Positions 47,836-57,599 of a DNA stretch of 64,000 nt are shown here, in pieces. The stretch is from Cytobacillus pseudoceanisediminis. Its GTDB lineage: Bacteria; Bacillota; Bacilli; Bacillales; Cytobacillaceae. Each line of letters begins with the position of its first letter. The stretch's first letter is position 1. Under the pieces are notes generated by a model. It made no database searches, was not told the origin of the DNA, and was given only the letters and a program-made list of their open reading frames with translations. A program made the position numbers and the translations under genes. The stretch covers positions 4,678,001-4,742,000 of the forward strand of contig NZ_CP097349.1 of assembly GCF_023516215.1 (NCBI RefSeq), written 5' to 3'.

Positions 47836-47836
47836 A

Positions 47837-47986
47837 GTGAAACTTCCATCAGTGGTGTTCTTCCACTGATGGTTAGTTGAACCAATCGGGCCTTTATGGG
47901 CAGTTTATCCCTACCTGATTTCTAATTAGGTCTTGATTGAAAATATGAGGTAGGGATATTACTGCCCGTTAATCTGCGATAAAGGA
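47837..47986 (+). repeat. Structured ~150-nt element, copy 2, inside the his operon
   Basis: It starts two bases behind the hisG stop. Stem I CATCAGTGG/CCACTGATG (47847-47871); stem II ATGGGCAGT/ACTGCCCGT (47896-47904 with 47961-47969); inner stem ATCCCTACCT/AGGTAGGGAT (47907-47916 with 47948-47957). Same ends and same linker (TTAGTTGAACCAATCGGGCC) as copy 1. Ends AAAGGA, 11 bases ahead of hisD. Confidence 0.78.
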
Positions 47987-47997
47987 TGTAGAGGTCT

Positions 47998-49269
47998 ATG
48001 AAAATTTTAAAAGTAATTGACCAGATTTCAATTAAACGGTCTGTTGATAACGGAACAGAAGAACAGCGGGCGATTGTAAAAGATATAATTGAATCAGTCC
48101 GCCAAAACGGAGATCAGGCATTAAAAGATTACACAGAAAAATTTGATGGCATATCCCTGGATGATTTCAAGGTATCGCAGGCTGAAATAGAGGAAGCTTT
48201 TAGTCAAGTGGATGGAAAAATCCTGGAGATCATTAAAGAAGCTGCCGAGAATATCCGGTCTTTTCATGAAAAGCAGCTGCGTCCTTCCTGGATGACAACA
48301 GAAGAAAACGGCACAGTGCTTGGCCAAAAGATCACACCGCTTGATTCAGTCGGCCTGTATGTCCCAGGCGGTACGGCTGCCTATCCATCATCAGTACTTA
48401 TGAATGTGATCCCGGCAAAAGTTGCGGGCGTCAAACGGATCGTCATTACCTCTCCTCCTGATAAAAAGACTGGAAAGCTGCCTCCTGCGGTCCTTGCTGC
48501 GGCCAAAATTGCAGGAGCAGAAGAAATCTATAAAGCAGGCGGTGCCCAGGCAATTGCCGCTCTTGCATATGGAACCGAAACGATAGCTCCTGTTGATAAA
48601 ATTACAGGTCCCGGAAATATCTTTGTCGCTCTTGCAAAGCGTGAAGTTTTCGGGGACGTTGATATTGATATGATCGCAGGCCCCAGTGAGATTGCGATTT
48701 TAGCAGATGATACGGCACACGCAGATGAAGTGGCTTCAGATCTTTTATCACAGGCCGAACACGACCCTATGGCAAGTGCAGTCCTTGTGACACCATCATC
48801 AGCGCTTGCAGCGCAGGTCTCAAGAGAAGTGGACCGCCAGCTGGCTGAGCTGCCAAGGCAGCAAATTGCCTTTCAATCAATCGAAAACTATGGTGCTGTC
48901 TATGTGGCGGAAAACATGGATGAAGCTATTGAAACGGTGAATAGTCTGGCTCCTGAGCATCTGGAGATTTTAACGGAGAATCCGATGGAGCTTCTCGGAC
49001 GGATTCGTCACGCCGGAGCAATCTTCCTCGGGAGGTTTAGCCCTGAACCGGTCGGTGACTATTTTGCCGGCCCGAACCACGTCCTGCCGACAAACGGAAC
49101 GGCCCGTTTCTCAAGCCCGCTTAATGTGGAGGATTTTCAAAAGAAATCAAGTATTCTTTTATACAGTGAAAAAGCATTAAAGGATAATGGCGAAAAAATA
49201 GCGGCCTTTGCGCGTCTGGAAGGCCTTGAAGCCCATGCCAGATCCATTGAAACAAGACTAAGAAAATAA
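47998..49269 (+). CDS. hisD: Histidinol dehydrogenase
   Basis: 423 residues; [38 protein letters not shown] and [11 protein letters not shown] are family blocks. Last two oxidation steps to histidine. Separated from hisG by the structured element. Confidence 0.97.
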   Translation: MKILKVIDQISIKRSVDNGTEEQRAIVKDIIESVRQNGDQALKDYTEKFDGISLDDFKVSQAEIEEAFSQVDGKILEIIKEAAENIRSFHEKQLRPSWMTTEENGTVLGQKITPLDSVGLYVPGGTAAYPSSVLMNVIPAKVAGVKRIVITSPPDKKTGKLPPAVLAAAKIAGAEEIYKAGGAQAIAALAYGTETIAPVDKITGPGNIFVALAKREVFGDVDIDMIAGPSEIAILADDTAHADEVASDLLSQAEHDPMASAVLVTPSSALAAQVSREVDRQLAELPRQQIAFQSIENYGAVYVAENMDEAIETVNSLAPEHLEILTENPMELLGRIRHAGAIFLGRFSPEPVGDYFAGPNHVLPTNGTARFSSPLNVEDFQKKSSILLYSEKALKDNGEKIAAFARLEGLEAHARSIETRLRK

Positions 49270-49284
49270 GCTGGAGGAATAATC

Positions 49285-49872
49285 ATGGCCAGAACTGCTG
49301 AAATTTCACGTAAAACCAATGAAACGAATATCACTCTATCCTTAAATATAGACGGCGAAGGCAAAAGCGATCTGGAAACAGGGGTGCCTTTTATGACGCA
49401 TATGCTGGACCTGTTTGCCAAGCACGGACAATTTGACTTGAACATCGTTGCAAATGGCGATACAGACGTGGATGATCACCACACAACAGAGGACATTGGC
49501 ATCTGCTTAGGCCAGGTACTGAAGGACGCTTTAGGCGATAAGAAAGGCATTAAGCGCTATGGAAATGCTTTCGTTCCGATGGACGAAGCATTGGCTCAAG
49601 TTACAGTTGACCTCAGCAACCGCCCTCACTTGGAGATGCGTGCCGAGTTCCCGAGCCAAAAAGTCGGTACATTTGATACCGAGCTTGTTCACGAGTTTCT
49701 TTGGAAACTTGCACTTGAAGCCAGAATGAACCTGCATGTCATCGTCCACTATGGACAGAATACACACCACATTATCGAAGCGATTTTCAAAGCACTCGCT
49801 CGTGCGCTTGATGAGGCAACAACGATTGATCCAAGGATTAAGGGAGTTCCATCAACGAAAGGGATGTTGTAA
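49285..49872 (+). CDS. hisB: Imidazoleglycerol-phosphate dehydratase
   Basis: 195 residues, single-function form. Paired DDHHTTED and NTHHIIEA histidine motifs bind Mn2+. AGGAATAAT start region; 15 bases behind hisD. Confidence 0.97.
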   Translation: MARTAEISRKTNETNITLSLNIDGEGKSDLETGVPFMTHMLDLFAKHGQFDLNIVANGDTDVDDHHTTEDIGICLGQVLKDALGDKKGIKRYGNAFVPMDEALAQVTVDLSNRPHLEMRAEFPSQKVGTFDTELVHEFLWKLALEARMNLHVIVHYGQNTHHIIEAIFKALARALDEATTIDPRIKGVPSTKGML

Positions 49873-50511
49873 ATGATCGGCATCATCGATTACGGAATGG
49901 GGAATTTGTTCAGTGTCAGTAAAGCGCTTGAACGGTTGGAGGTTCCTTATTTCCTTTCTGAAAATAAAGACGAGCTCCTTAAAGCAGACGCCTTAATTCT
50001 GCCGGGTGTCGGCTCTTTCAAAGATGCCATGACCATCTTAAATTCTACAGGTCTGGCAGATCTGGTAAAGGAGTTTGCTGATACAGGCAAGCCGCTTCTT
50101 GGCATTTGCCTTGGCATGCAGCTTTTATTTGAGAGCAGTGAGGAGAATGGCATGACGGAAGGCCTGAAGCTTCTCCCTGGCCATGTGAGGCGTTTTCCCG
50201 GTGCAACAGCAGAAGGCGAAACGTATAAAGTTCCGCATATGGGCTGGAACCGTCTTGAATTCTTACAGGGTTCGCCAATTTTAAAAGGACTTAATGAAGA
50301 TTATGTCTATTTCGTCCACTCCTACTTTGTAGATACAGATGATAGAGAAGTTGTTATCAGCAGAAGTATGTATGATGTAGAAGTGCCGGCAGTTGCCGGA
50401 AGGGGCAATGTGTTCGGCATGCAGTTCCACCCTGAAAAAAGCAGTTCGCTCGGCATGGCGCTTTTACGCAATTTTACCGAGCTGGTTGAAGAAAGGATGT
50501 CTGTGAAATGA
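49873..50511 (+). CDS. hisH: Imidazole glycerol phosphate synthase, glutaminase subunit HisH
   Basis: 212 residues, class I glutamine amidotransferase: [13 protein letters not shown] (Cys nucleophile) and [11 protein letters not shown] (His, Glu). Supplies ammonia to HisF. Abuts hisB; overlaps hisA by four bases. Confidence 0.97.
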   Translation: MIGIIDYGMGNLFSVSKALERLEVPYFLSENKDELLKADALILPGVGSFKDAMTILNSTGLADLVKEFADTGKPLLGICLGMQLLFESSEENGMTEGLKLLPGHVRRFPGATAEGETYKVPHMGWNRLEFLQGSPILKGLNEDYVYFVHSYFVDTDDREVVISRSMYDVEVPAVAGRGNVFGMQFHPEKSSSLGMALLRNFTELVEERMSVK

Positions 50512-51244
50512 GTTTTACGATCTATCCGGCAATCGATATGAGAGGCGGCAAGTGCGTCCGGCTGCTGCAGGGGGATTACGATAAGGAAACGGTGTATGGC
50601 GACTCTCCGTTTGATATGGCCAAAAAGTTTGCTGATGAAGGAGCAGACTGGATTCATATGGTAGATCTAGACGGGGCAAAGGATGGGAAGCGGGTTAATG
50701 ATCAATATGTCATTCAGGCTTCCCGCGAACTTGGCGCCTCCGTCCAGATCGGCGGGGAATCCGTACGGAAGAAGACATCCTGCATTATCTGGATAATGGC
50801 GTAACACGCGTAATAATTGGAAGCATCGCCGTCTCCAATCCTGAGTTTGCTATTGAAATGATCCGCAAATACGGCAAAGCCATTGCAGTCGGCCTTGATG
50901 CGAAAAATGGCTTTGTGGCCACACATGGCTGGCTGGAAACGTCTGAAGTGAGGGCAGTTGACTTAGGAAGGCGATTTGCCGACGCAGGTGCGGAAACTTT
51001 TATTTTTACAGATATCGCAACAGACGGAATGTTATCGGGGCCAAATATTGAAGCTGTTCGTCTGCTTGCAGGGGAAACCGGAAAAAGTGTCATTGCATCT
51101 GGCGGCGTCAGCCAGCTGGCTGATTTGGCGAAGCTGCGGGAGTATTCTTCAGAAGGTGTTGCTGGCGCCATTGTCGGAAAGGCCATTTATGAAGGCCGTT
51201 TTACCGTAGCGGAAGCTCTGAAAGAGGTGAAGGAATCATGCTGA
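50508..51244 (+). pseudogene. hisA: HisA isomerase (one frameshift)
   Basis: Restored length 245 residues, TIM barrel: [17 protein letters not shown], the phosphate motif [21 protein letters not shown] near the end. One G is missing in 50754-50757: the usual GGGIR has become GGESVR and the frame ends 16 codons later. The following codons through 51244 continue it exactly. Isomerises ProFAR. Confidence 0.94.
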
Positions 51245-51996
51245 CGAAACGCATCGTTCCCTGTCTGGATGTAAAAGACGGCCGTGTGGTAAAAGGGGTC
51301 CAATTCGTGCAGCTGCGTGATGCCGGAGATCCGGTTGAGCTTGCCCGATTTTATGATGAGCAGGGAGCTGACGAGCTGGTCTTCCTCGATATCTCCGCTT
51401 CACATGAAGGTCGGAAAACTATGGTTGAGGTTGTAAAGGCTGTTGCGTCTGAGCTTGCCATTCCATTTACAGTCGGCGGCGGGATTAACGCGCTGGAAGA
51501 TATGAAACGAATTTTGCGGGCAGGGGCTGATAAGGTTTCTCTCAATACAGCTGCCGTAAACAATCCTGATTTAATTACAGAAGGGGCAAATTTTTTCGGA
51601 TCACAGTGCATCGTTGTTGCGATTGATGCAAAATACGATGAAGACCTTGGTTCCTGGCGCGTGTACACACATGGCGGACGGACACCGACTGACCTTGAGG
51701 TCATCGCTTGGGCCCATGAAGCAGCGGAGCGCGGGGCCGGAGAAATTTTACTCACAAGCATGGACTCTGACGGTGAGAAAAAAGGCTTCGATATTAAGCT
51801 GACAAAAGCAGTCAGCGAGGCGGTTTCGATTCCGGTAATTGCTTCAGGCGGTGCCGGAAATGCTGATCACTTTGCTGAAGCATTTATCGATGGAAAAGCG
51901 GATGCCGCATTGGCTGCATCGATTTTTCACTATAAAGAAACGTCTGTTGCAGAAGTAAAGTCATATATTGAGGAAAAAGGGGTGGTTGTCCGATGA
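51238..51996 (+). CDS. hisF: Imidazole glycerol phosphate synthase subunit HisF
   Basis: 252 residues, TIM barrel: [17 protein letters not shown] with catalytic Asp, [19 protein letters not shown] (second catalytic Asp) and [11 protein letters not shown]. Overlaps hisA by seven bases. Confidence 0.97.
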   Translation: MLTKRIVPCLDVKDGRVVKGVQFVQLRDAGDPVELARFYDEQGADELVFLDISASHEGRKTMVEVVKAVASELAIPFTVGGGINALEDMKRILRAGADKVSLNTAAVNNPDLITEGANFFGSQCIVVAIDAKYDEDLGSWRVYTHGGRTPTDLEVIAWAHEAAERGAGEILLTSMDSDGEKKGFDIKLTKAVSEAVSIPVIASGGAGNADHFAEAFIDGKADAALAASIFHYKETSVAEVKSYIEEKGVVVR

Positions 51997-52637
51997 ATAT
52001 TGAAAGTGTAAAGTTCGATGAAAAGGGACTGATCCCTGCAGTTGTACAGGATGCAAAAACAAAAGAAGTATTAACGTTAGCATATATGAATCGGGAATCC
52101 CTTTTAAAATCGGCGGAAACAGGTGAGACCTGGTTTTTCAGCCGTTCCCGCAATGAGCTTTGGCACAAAGGGGCAACAAGCGGCAACACACAGAAAATTG
52201 TTGAAATGAAGCTTGACTGTGATCAGGATGCGATTGTGGTTATGGTTGAACCAGCAGGTCCTGCCTGCCACAATGGAACAGTCAGCTGCTTTGAGGAAAG
52301 AGTATACGGGGAAGGGTCAGGCGGCTTATCTGAGTACGAAATCCTTTATACACTTGAAAAGGTCATTGAAGAACGGGAAAAGACACGCCCTGAAGGAGCA
52401 TACACGACATATCTTTTTGAAAAGGGCGTGGATAAAATCCTGAAGAAGGTCGGCGAAGAATCCGCAGAAGTCATCATCGCTGCGAAAAACCGTGATAAGG
52501 ACGAACTGAAATGGGAAGCAGCCGACCTGATTTATCATTTGATGGTGCTGCTGCGGGAGCAGGAACTGCCTTTTAATGAGGTATTAAAAATACTGAATAA
52601 ACGGCATGACAAGAAAAGCGAACCGGCCTCCGAATAG
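51993..52637 (+). CDS. hisI: Bifunctional PR-AMP cyclohydrolase/PR-ATP pyrophosphatase HisIE
   Basis: 214 residues. HisI part to about 110 ([39 protein letters not shown] for metal binding), HisE part from about 115 ([12 protein letters not shown]). Last gene of the operon. Confidence 0.96.
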   Translation: MNIESVKFDEKGLIPAVVQDAKTKEVLTLAYMNRESLLKSAETGETWFFSRSRNELWHKGATSGNTQKIVEMKLDCDQDAIVVMVEPAGPACHNGTVSCFEERVYGEGSGGLSEYEILYTLEKVIEEREKTRPEGAYTTYLFEKGVDKILKKVGEESAEVIIAAKNRDKDELKWEAADLIYHLMVLLREQELPFNEVLKILNKRHDKKSEPASE

Positions 52638-52656
52638 GGAGGGCGGTTATTTTACG
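52621..52656 (+). terminator. Terminator of the his operon
   Basis: AACCGGCCTCC/GGGAGGGCGGTT hairpin then TATTTTA, overlapping the hisI end. Confidence 0.7.
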
Positions 52657-52682
52657 AAAATTTGCTATTGGATCATTACATT

Positions 52683-53921
52683 TTATCCTATTTCCTTTAA
52701 AGAATCCTGTTCTTTCCTATAAAGATCCTCCCAAAGTTCATAGATTTTCCTCCGGCCGTTTGCAATTTCAGGGTTGAATTGGATGGCAGCGTTTTGACGG
52801 ACAGTATGAACATTTTTCAATGCCTGTTCAAGCTTCTTGTTGATGTCGGTGCTGCCCTTTCCAGCGTGTTTAGCAATCGAAATGCCTGCTGTTGTTCCTT
52901 GGGCCATGGCGATTTTTCCGCTTTCAATGCCGGTGATATTCCCGGCAACAAATAATCCTTCGAGCGGAGTTTCCATTTTTTCAGAATGAAGCGGAACATG
53001 TCCCCCAAGTTCTGGAACGTATTGGAATGGGCATCCGGCAACTGCTGTAAGCTCTGCTAACGGATACAAGCCGCCTGCGATACACACGAAATCTGCTTCG
53101 TAAATTTTTTCTGTACCTTTGATTACGTTACCATTCACATCTATTTCTGCAGTGAGTACGCCTTCTACCTGATCCTTTCCAAGAATTTCAAGTGCTGCTT
53201 TTCTAAGCTGCAATGGTGTTCCATTCACCTTAACGCCGCTTTTAGGATAAAATTTCATCCCTAATTTGCGGAATCCTCTATTTCTCATAAAGCGACTGCC
53301 CAGCCGCAAAATGGGTGACGGGGCAAGATGGGCCGCATTTAGAAGTGACTTCAAGACTTCCTCAGGTTCTCCCGCTTTTTGGCTAAGCGGACTCTTTTCT
53401 GGCAGTACAATATGTTCCACATTAATTCCGGCTATTTGGAGCTCGTTTAAAATCGCAAATGCTAAAATGTTAGCACCAATGATGATGCCTTTTTTGCCAA
53501 CCTCAACACGATGAACATTCGTCATGACCTGTGCAGCCCCGATGGACATAACACCTGGAAGAGTCCAGCCTGGCACAGGAATAGGGAACTCAGCTGCACC
53601 AGTTGCTACCAGCACATAAGGAGCTATCAGTGTTCCTATATTAGTATGAACATTCCAGCAATCCTTATCTTTTTCAAGGTTATATACAGAAACGCCGCAG
53701 CGGATATCTACAGAGAGTTTCTGTGCTTCGTTATGCATACGAGTGGATTCTTTTATTCCATTCCACCATTCTCCAGACGGTTCCTGGTGCAATTGACCGA
53801 TTAATCTTCCGCCTGGCCTGACAAATTCATCAATGACGGTAACTTTTAAGCCGTATTCAGCACAGGTTATGGCACCAGCTAAACCGGCTGGTCCAGCTCC
53901 AATAACGATTACATCTATCAT
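52683..53921 (-). CDS. FAD/NAD(P)-binding subunit of hydroxyproline dehydrogenase complex
   Basis: 412 residues. GAGPAGLAGAITCAEYG at the N-terminus binds FAD; a second GxGxxN-type site lies near residue 145 (KGIIIGANILAFAIL), and a C-terminal SIAKHAGKG segment follows. Matches the alpha/HcnB-type subunit of D-hydroxyproline dehydrogenase. It is the third gene behind a BFD-like and a 2Fe-2S protein, the usual companion subunits. The DAO-type catalytic subunit would be the divergent 56424 gene. Overlaps the preceding gene by four bases. Confidence 0.85.
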   Translation of the reverse strand: MIDVIVIGAGPAGLAGAITCAEYGLKVTVIDEFVRPGGRLIGQLHQEPSGEWWNGIKESTRMHNEAQKLSVDIRCGVSVYNLEKDKDCWNVHTNIGTLIAPYVLVATGAAEFPIPVPGWTLPGVMSIGAAQVMTNVHRVEVGKKGIIIGANILAFAILNELQIAGINVEHIVLPEKSPLSQKAGEPEEVLKSLLNAAHLAPSPILRLGSRFMRNRGFRKLGMKFYPKSGVKVNGTPLQLRKAALEILGKDQVEGVLTAEIDVNGNVIKGTEKIYEADFVCIAGGLYPLAELTAVAGCPFQYVPELGGHVPLHSEKMETPLEGLFVAGNITGIESGKIAMAQGTTAGISIAKHAGKGSTDINKKLEQALKNVHTVRQNAAIQFNPEIANGRRKIYELWEDLYRKEQDSLKEIG

Positions 53922-54250
53922 AGATTCTCCACCATCCTTTTAACAATATTAGGATGCTGTTTTCCTCTTTCAACAACCATATTCTCCTTCACAACAGTTA
54001 AACAGGCTCTTATATTGGCCTGCCCATTAACATTTACACGGCATTCCATACAGTGGCCGATATTGCAATAAAACCCTCTTGGTGTTCCACTTTCCTCATG
54101 AACACGCAGTGTTCTCACACCGTTTGCCAGCAGAGCTGCCGCGATTGTTTCAGTTTCAAATGCTTCATATACTTTCCCATCAAAAGTGAATGGAATCTTT
54201 TTTCTATCATCTAATTTTCCTAAAACCGGATGATCTATAATTCTAGTCAT
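53918..54250 (-). CDS. 2Fe-2S ferredoxin-like dehydrogenase subunit
   Basis: 110 residues from the ATG at 54250; GGCAGGTGAAAAG just upstream, eight bases of overlap with the BFD gene. CNIGHCMEC and a later ACLT give four Cys for a 2Fe-2S cluster, as in HcnA-type subunits. Electron transfer in the same complex. Confidence 0.87.
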   Translation of the reverse strand: MTRIIDHPVLGKLDDRKKIPFTFDGKVYEAFETETIAAALLANGVRTLRVHEESGTPRGFYCNIGHCMECRVNVNGQANIRACLTVVKENMVVERGKQHPNIVKRMVENL

Positions 54251-54518
54251 TCTTTTCACCTGCCGTTCCAAAAGTTACAGGGCGAATTGGAGGCTGATAT
54301 TTTAAAGGAATTTCACCTTCTCCTGTATTAGGTACGATACTTTCAATAATCCGATCGACCATGACCCTGCAAGTGCGTCCTCCACAAAACCCCATTCCAG
54401 CTCTTGTTCTAAGCTTCAGTTCCCTGGATGTACATTGATGTTCTTTTGCTGTTGCGAAAAGCCGCCCATAGGTAACCTCTTCACAACGACAGATCATAAG
54501 TGCCTCATTGTTATTCAT
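54243..54518 (-). CDS. BFD-like 2Fe-2S subunit
   Basis: 91 residues from the ATG at 54518 (GGAGGG seven bases upstream; an ORF start at 54545 has none). CRCEEVTYG and FCGGRTCR give the BFD-like CxC...CxxxxC pattern. First gene of the minus-strand operon, under a sigma-54 promoter. Confidence 0.88.
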   Translation of the reverse strand: MNNNEALMICRCEEVTYGRLFATAKEHQCTSRELKLRTRAGMGFCGGRTCRVMVDRIIESIVPNTGEGEIPLKYQPPIRPVTFGTAGEKND

Positions 54519-54556
54519 TTGGAAATCCCTCCTCTTCAGGTACATGTAAAAATATA

Positions 54557-54574
54557 ATGCAAAAATCGTACCAA
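54557..54574 (-). promoter_or_regulatory. Sigma-54 promoter of the dehydrogenase operon
   Basis: On the minus strand TTGGTACGATTTTTGCAT: TGGTAC-N5-TTGCA, one mismatch to TGGCAC-N5-TTGCA, about 40 bases ahead of the BFD start. Confidence 0.8.
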
Positions 54575-54595
54575 CTTTGAAGCCAGTATTTCAAA

Positions 54596-56208
54596 TTAGC
54601 TTAAGCCAAGACGTTTTAGACGATTGTAAAGGGTCGCCCGGGTGATTCCCAGTTTTTTCGAGCATTCTAATTTGTTGCCGCTGGTTAATGCCAATGCTTT
54701 TTCGAGTACCTTCTTTTCGTGCTGGTCCATTTCCTCCTGAAGAGGCACAATGACCGTTTTCATTTCTATGTTGTTTTCCTGAAGGTCCGTATCAGATACA
54801 GCTGAATAGCTCATTGCTGAGTGAAATGGCAAATATTCTTTTCGAATGACTCCATCTGTTGCAAAAACAACCAGACGTTCAACGACATTACGCAGCTCCC
54901 GAACATTGCCCGGCCAATCATATTGAAGCATCTCTTGCATAACTTCCTGTGAAAAATGATGGATCGGCCGCTGATAGCGCAGTGAAAAATCATTTAAAAA
55001 GTAATGAATTAGTTCAACGATATCTTCACAGCGTTCTTTTAAAGGAGGAATTTTTAAACTGACAACATTTAGCCGATAATATAAATCCTCCCGGAATTGG
55101 CCTTCTTTTATTAATTCTTTTAAATCCCTATTTGTTGCAGCAATTACCCGGAAATTAGCCTCAATTTCTTTTTCACCGCCAACCTTGTAATATTTTCTTT
55201 CTTGAAGAACACGAAGCATCTTGACCTGCATTTCTAAAGGCATTTCACCAATTTCATCCAGAAAAAGAGTGCCCCCTTTAGCAAGCTCAATTTTTCCTTT
55301 TTTCCTCTATGATCCGCACCGGAAAAGGCGCCGCGTTCATAGCCAAATAATTCGCTTTCAAATAATGAGGCTGGAATAGCACCGCAGTTAATTGAAATAA
55401 ATGGAGCTTCAGGTCCTTCAGTTGCCTCATGAATGGATTTGGCAAAGACCTCCTTGCCGACTCCGCTTTCTCCTAAGATCAATACAGTTGAACGGACAGA
55501 GCACACCTTTTTTGCCATTTGCACCGTCTTTTCCATCACAGCGCTTTTCCCTTTAATGTATCTGAAGGGATCTGAAGGTCTGTATTTCGCCATCTCCTGT
55601 TCTAAACGATGAACCTCAGTCGACATATTAAATAATTTTTCATTAAGAACAACCTGGCTTGTCACATCAGTTTCCGACACAACTGCCCCGATAATGCGTC
55701 CATTAAAGTAAACAGGGTTTGAATTTATTAGGACAAAGAGATCAGATCTTGGCTGGTGATGCTTTCCTTGTATTCTCTTTCCTTTGTATAAGGATTCTAA
55801 GATTTGCAGATTCTGATGTTCAAAGAATTCTATTATTGGTTTGCCCACAATCTCATCTTTTTTTACAGAGAAAATTTTTTCAGCTCCTTCGGTCCATGTG
55901 CGGACACGTTCATCAGCATCAATCACTGTGACTGAAGCGTCCGATGTTTTGATGACAGCCTCATAGAAAGCCTTTAATTGATTGTAGGAATCATACAAAA
56001 AATCAATGATTTGTTCATTTGTGATGCAGCCGAGTACTTGGCCGCCTGAATTTACAACGGCAACGGCTGCATAGCGCTTGCAAGCATCAGCTAATGCAGC
56101 AAAGGAATCATCCAAATAAACTTTTGGTAAAGCGCCTTCATTATCAACTTGGTTCAGACAGATAAAATTACTTTCAATTATTTCTTTGACTGACGGAAAT
56201 TCAAACAT
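54596..56208 (-). pseudogene. Sigma-54-dependent activator (CBS-PAS-AAA+-Fis), one frameshift
   Basis: Restored length 537 residues, start at 56208 behind CAGGAGG. CBS-like segment (about 1-85), PAS (about 90-190), AAA+ with Walker A GESGVGKE, GAFSGADHRGKK in place of the GAFTGA loop, and R-finger VIAATNRDLK; a C-terminal Fis HTH (ITRATLYNRLKRLGLS). One A is missing in the run near 55292-55297 (minus strand), just behind the GAFSGA loop; adding it gives KGKIELAKGGTLFLDE and joins the halves. The likely activator of both flanking sigma-54 promoters; the PAS part may sense hydroxyproline or a product. Confidence 0.92.
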
Positions 56209-56228
56209 GACAGCCTCCTGAATGTAAA

Positions 56229-56262
56229 ATTTTTTATACACTGTTCAATATTTTATACACTA
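56229..56262. promoter_or_regulatory. Direct repeats TTTTATACACT, possible activator site
   Basis: Two copies about 21 bases apart, in the interval between the activator start and the plus-strand sigma-54 promoter. Position about 110-140 bases upstream of the -24 box is usual for enhancer sites; pairing with the activator is inference. Confidence 0.4.
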
Positions 56263-56366
56263 TTTTATCAAATTTTTTGACAATTAAGAACAGGTCAAAA
56301 AAATCTATATTTGGGTTAGCAGCAAAATTATTAGAAGGTTCTTATTTCTGCGTAAGATATAAAAAG

Positions 56367-56384
56367 TTGGCATGTTATTTGCAT
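56367..56384 (+). promoter_or_regulatory. Sigma-54 promoter of the hydroxyproline operon
   Basis: TTGGCATGTTATTTGCAT: -24 GG and -12 GC with correct spacing, 40 bases ahead of the first gene. Confidence 0.9.
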
Positions 56385-56423
56385 TAATAAAATGATGTAA
56401 CAAGACGAAGGGAAGTTGGTTTT

Positions 56424-57599
56424 GTGAAATATCATTGTGACGTTTTGGTTATAGGCGGGGGAATCATAGGCTGTGCAATTGCCTATTATACTTCTAAATC
56501 TGGAAGATATGTAACAGTTATTGAAAAAGGTGAATTTGTCAGTGGCACGTCTTCCCGCTGTGACGGAAATATTTTAGCTATTGATAAAGATCCTGGCTTC
56601 GATAGTCAAATGTCACTTGTCAGTCAGAAATTAGTAGATGAATTAAGCAGAGAATTGAAACAGCCTTTTGAATATCGGGCTCCCGGAAGCATCCTTGTAT
56701 GCGAGACAGAAGAAGAAATGGAAGCAGCACAAAAGTGGGTTGACCGTCAGAGTGAGGCCGGTTTGCCGTTCAGGATGCTGGACAGACAGGACATCCGCCA
56801 AGACTCCAAGTATTTTGCTGATGATTTATTAGGCGGCTTAGAGTGTGCAACAGATTCTACAGTCAATCCATATCTACTTGCCTTTAACCTTCTTGAGGGG
56901 TCAAAGGAGATGGGCGCTAAAGCCCATAAACAAACTGAGGTTACCGGAATGAGAAGGAAGACGGACGGTACATTTAGCGTTGAAACATCCAATGGGACCT
57001 TCACCGCTAACTATGTCATTAATGCGGCAGGTGTATGGGCTCCATATATCGGTGAGATGCTGGACTTGTCTATTCCAATTAAACCAAGAAAAGGCCACAT
57101 TATGGTCGCATCACGCCAGGATTTTGTTGGGCCAAGAAAAGTCATGGAATTTGGCTATTTAATATCAAAATTTGGCGGCAAGCGCCAGGTTGACCCGATT
57201 ACTGAAAAATACGGAGTAGCACTTGTTTTTGAACCGACTGAAAGTCAAAACTTCCTGATTGGAAGCAGCCGTGAATTTGTTGGGTTTAATACAAAAATCA
57301 ATAATGAAATTATTAAATGCATTGCCAATAGGGCCATTAGATTCTATCCGAAAATGGCTGACATGATGGTCATACGTACTTATGCTGGCTTACGGCCCTG
57401 GACGGAGGATCACTTGCCAATTGTGTCAGAAGTGGAAGGAATTCCTAACTATTATATTGCAGCTGGTCATGAGGGAGACGGAATTAGCCTTGCCGCTGTT
57501 ACTGGAAAAGTGATAGAGGAAATGCTTAATGAAAAGGAAACTTGCATCCCAATTGAACCGCTGAGATTTTCTCGATTTAAGGAAAGGGTGAGGAGCTGA
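56424..57599 (+). CDS. DAO-family FAD oxidoreductase (probable D-hydroxyproline dehydrogenase)
   Basis: 391 residues. GGGIIGCAIAYYTSKSG FAD-binding site and a C-terminal YAGLRPWTEDHLPIV/AGHEGDGISLA block typical of glycine/D-amino acid oxidases. Oxidises cis-4-hydroxy-D-proline to 1-pyrroline-4-hydroxy-2-carboxylate, by context with the epimerase, and probably pairs with the divergent iron-sulfur subunits. The start is a GTG at 56424 behind GAAGGGAAG. Its TGA overlaps the next ATG by one base. Confidence 0.9.
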   Translation: MKYHCDVLVIGGGIIGCAIAYYTSKSGRYVTVIEKGEFVSGTSSRCDGNILAIDKDPGFDSQMSLVSQKLVDELSRELKQPFEYRAPGSILVCETEEEMEAAQKWVDRQSEAGLPFRMLDRQDIRQDSKYFADDLLGGLECATDSTVNPYLLAFNLLEGSKEMGAKAHKQTEVTGMRRKTDGTFSVETSNGTFTANYVINAAGVWAPYIGEMLDLSIPIKPRKGHIMVASRQDFVGPRKVMEFGYLISKFGGKRQVDPITEKYGVALVFEPTESQNFLIGSSREFVGFNTKINNEIIKCIANRAIRFYPKMADMMVIRTYAGLRPWTEDHLPIVSEVEGIPNYYIAAGHEGDGISLAAVTGKVIEEMLNEKETCIPIEPLRFSRFKERVRS

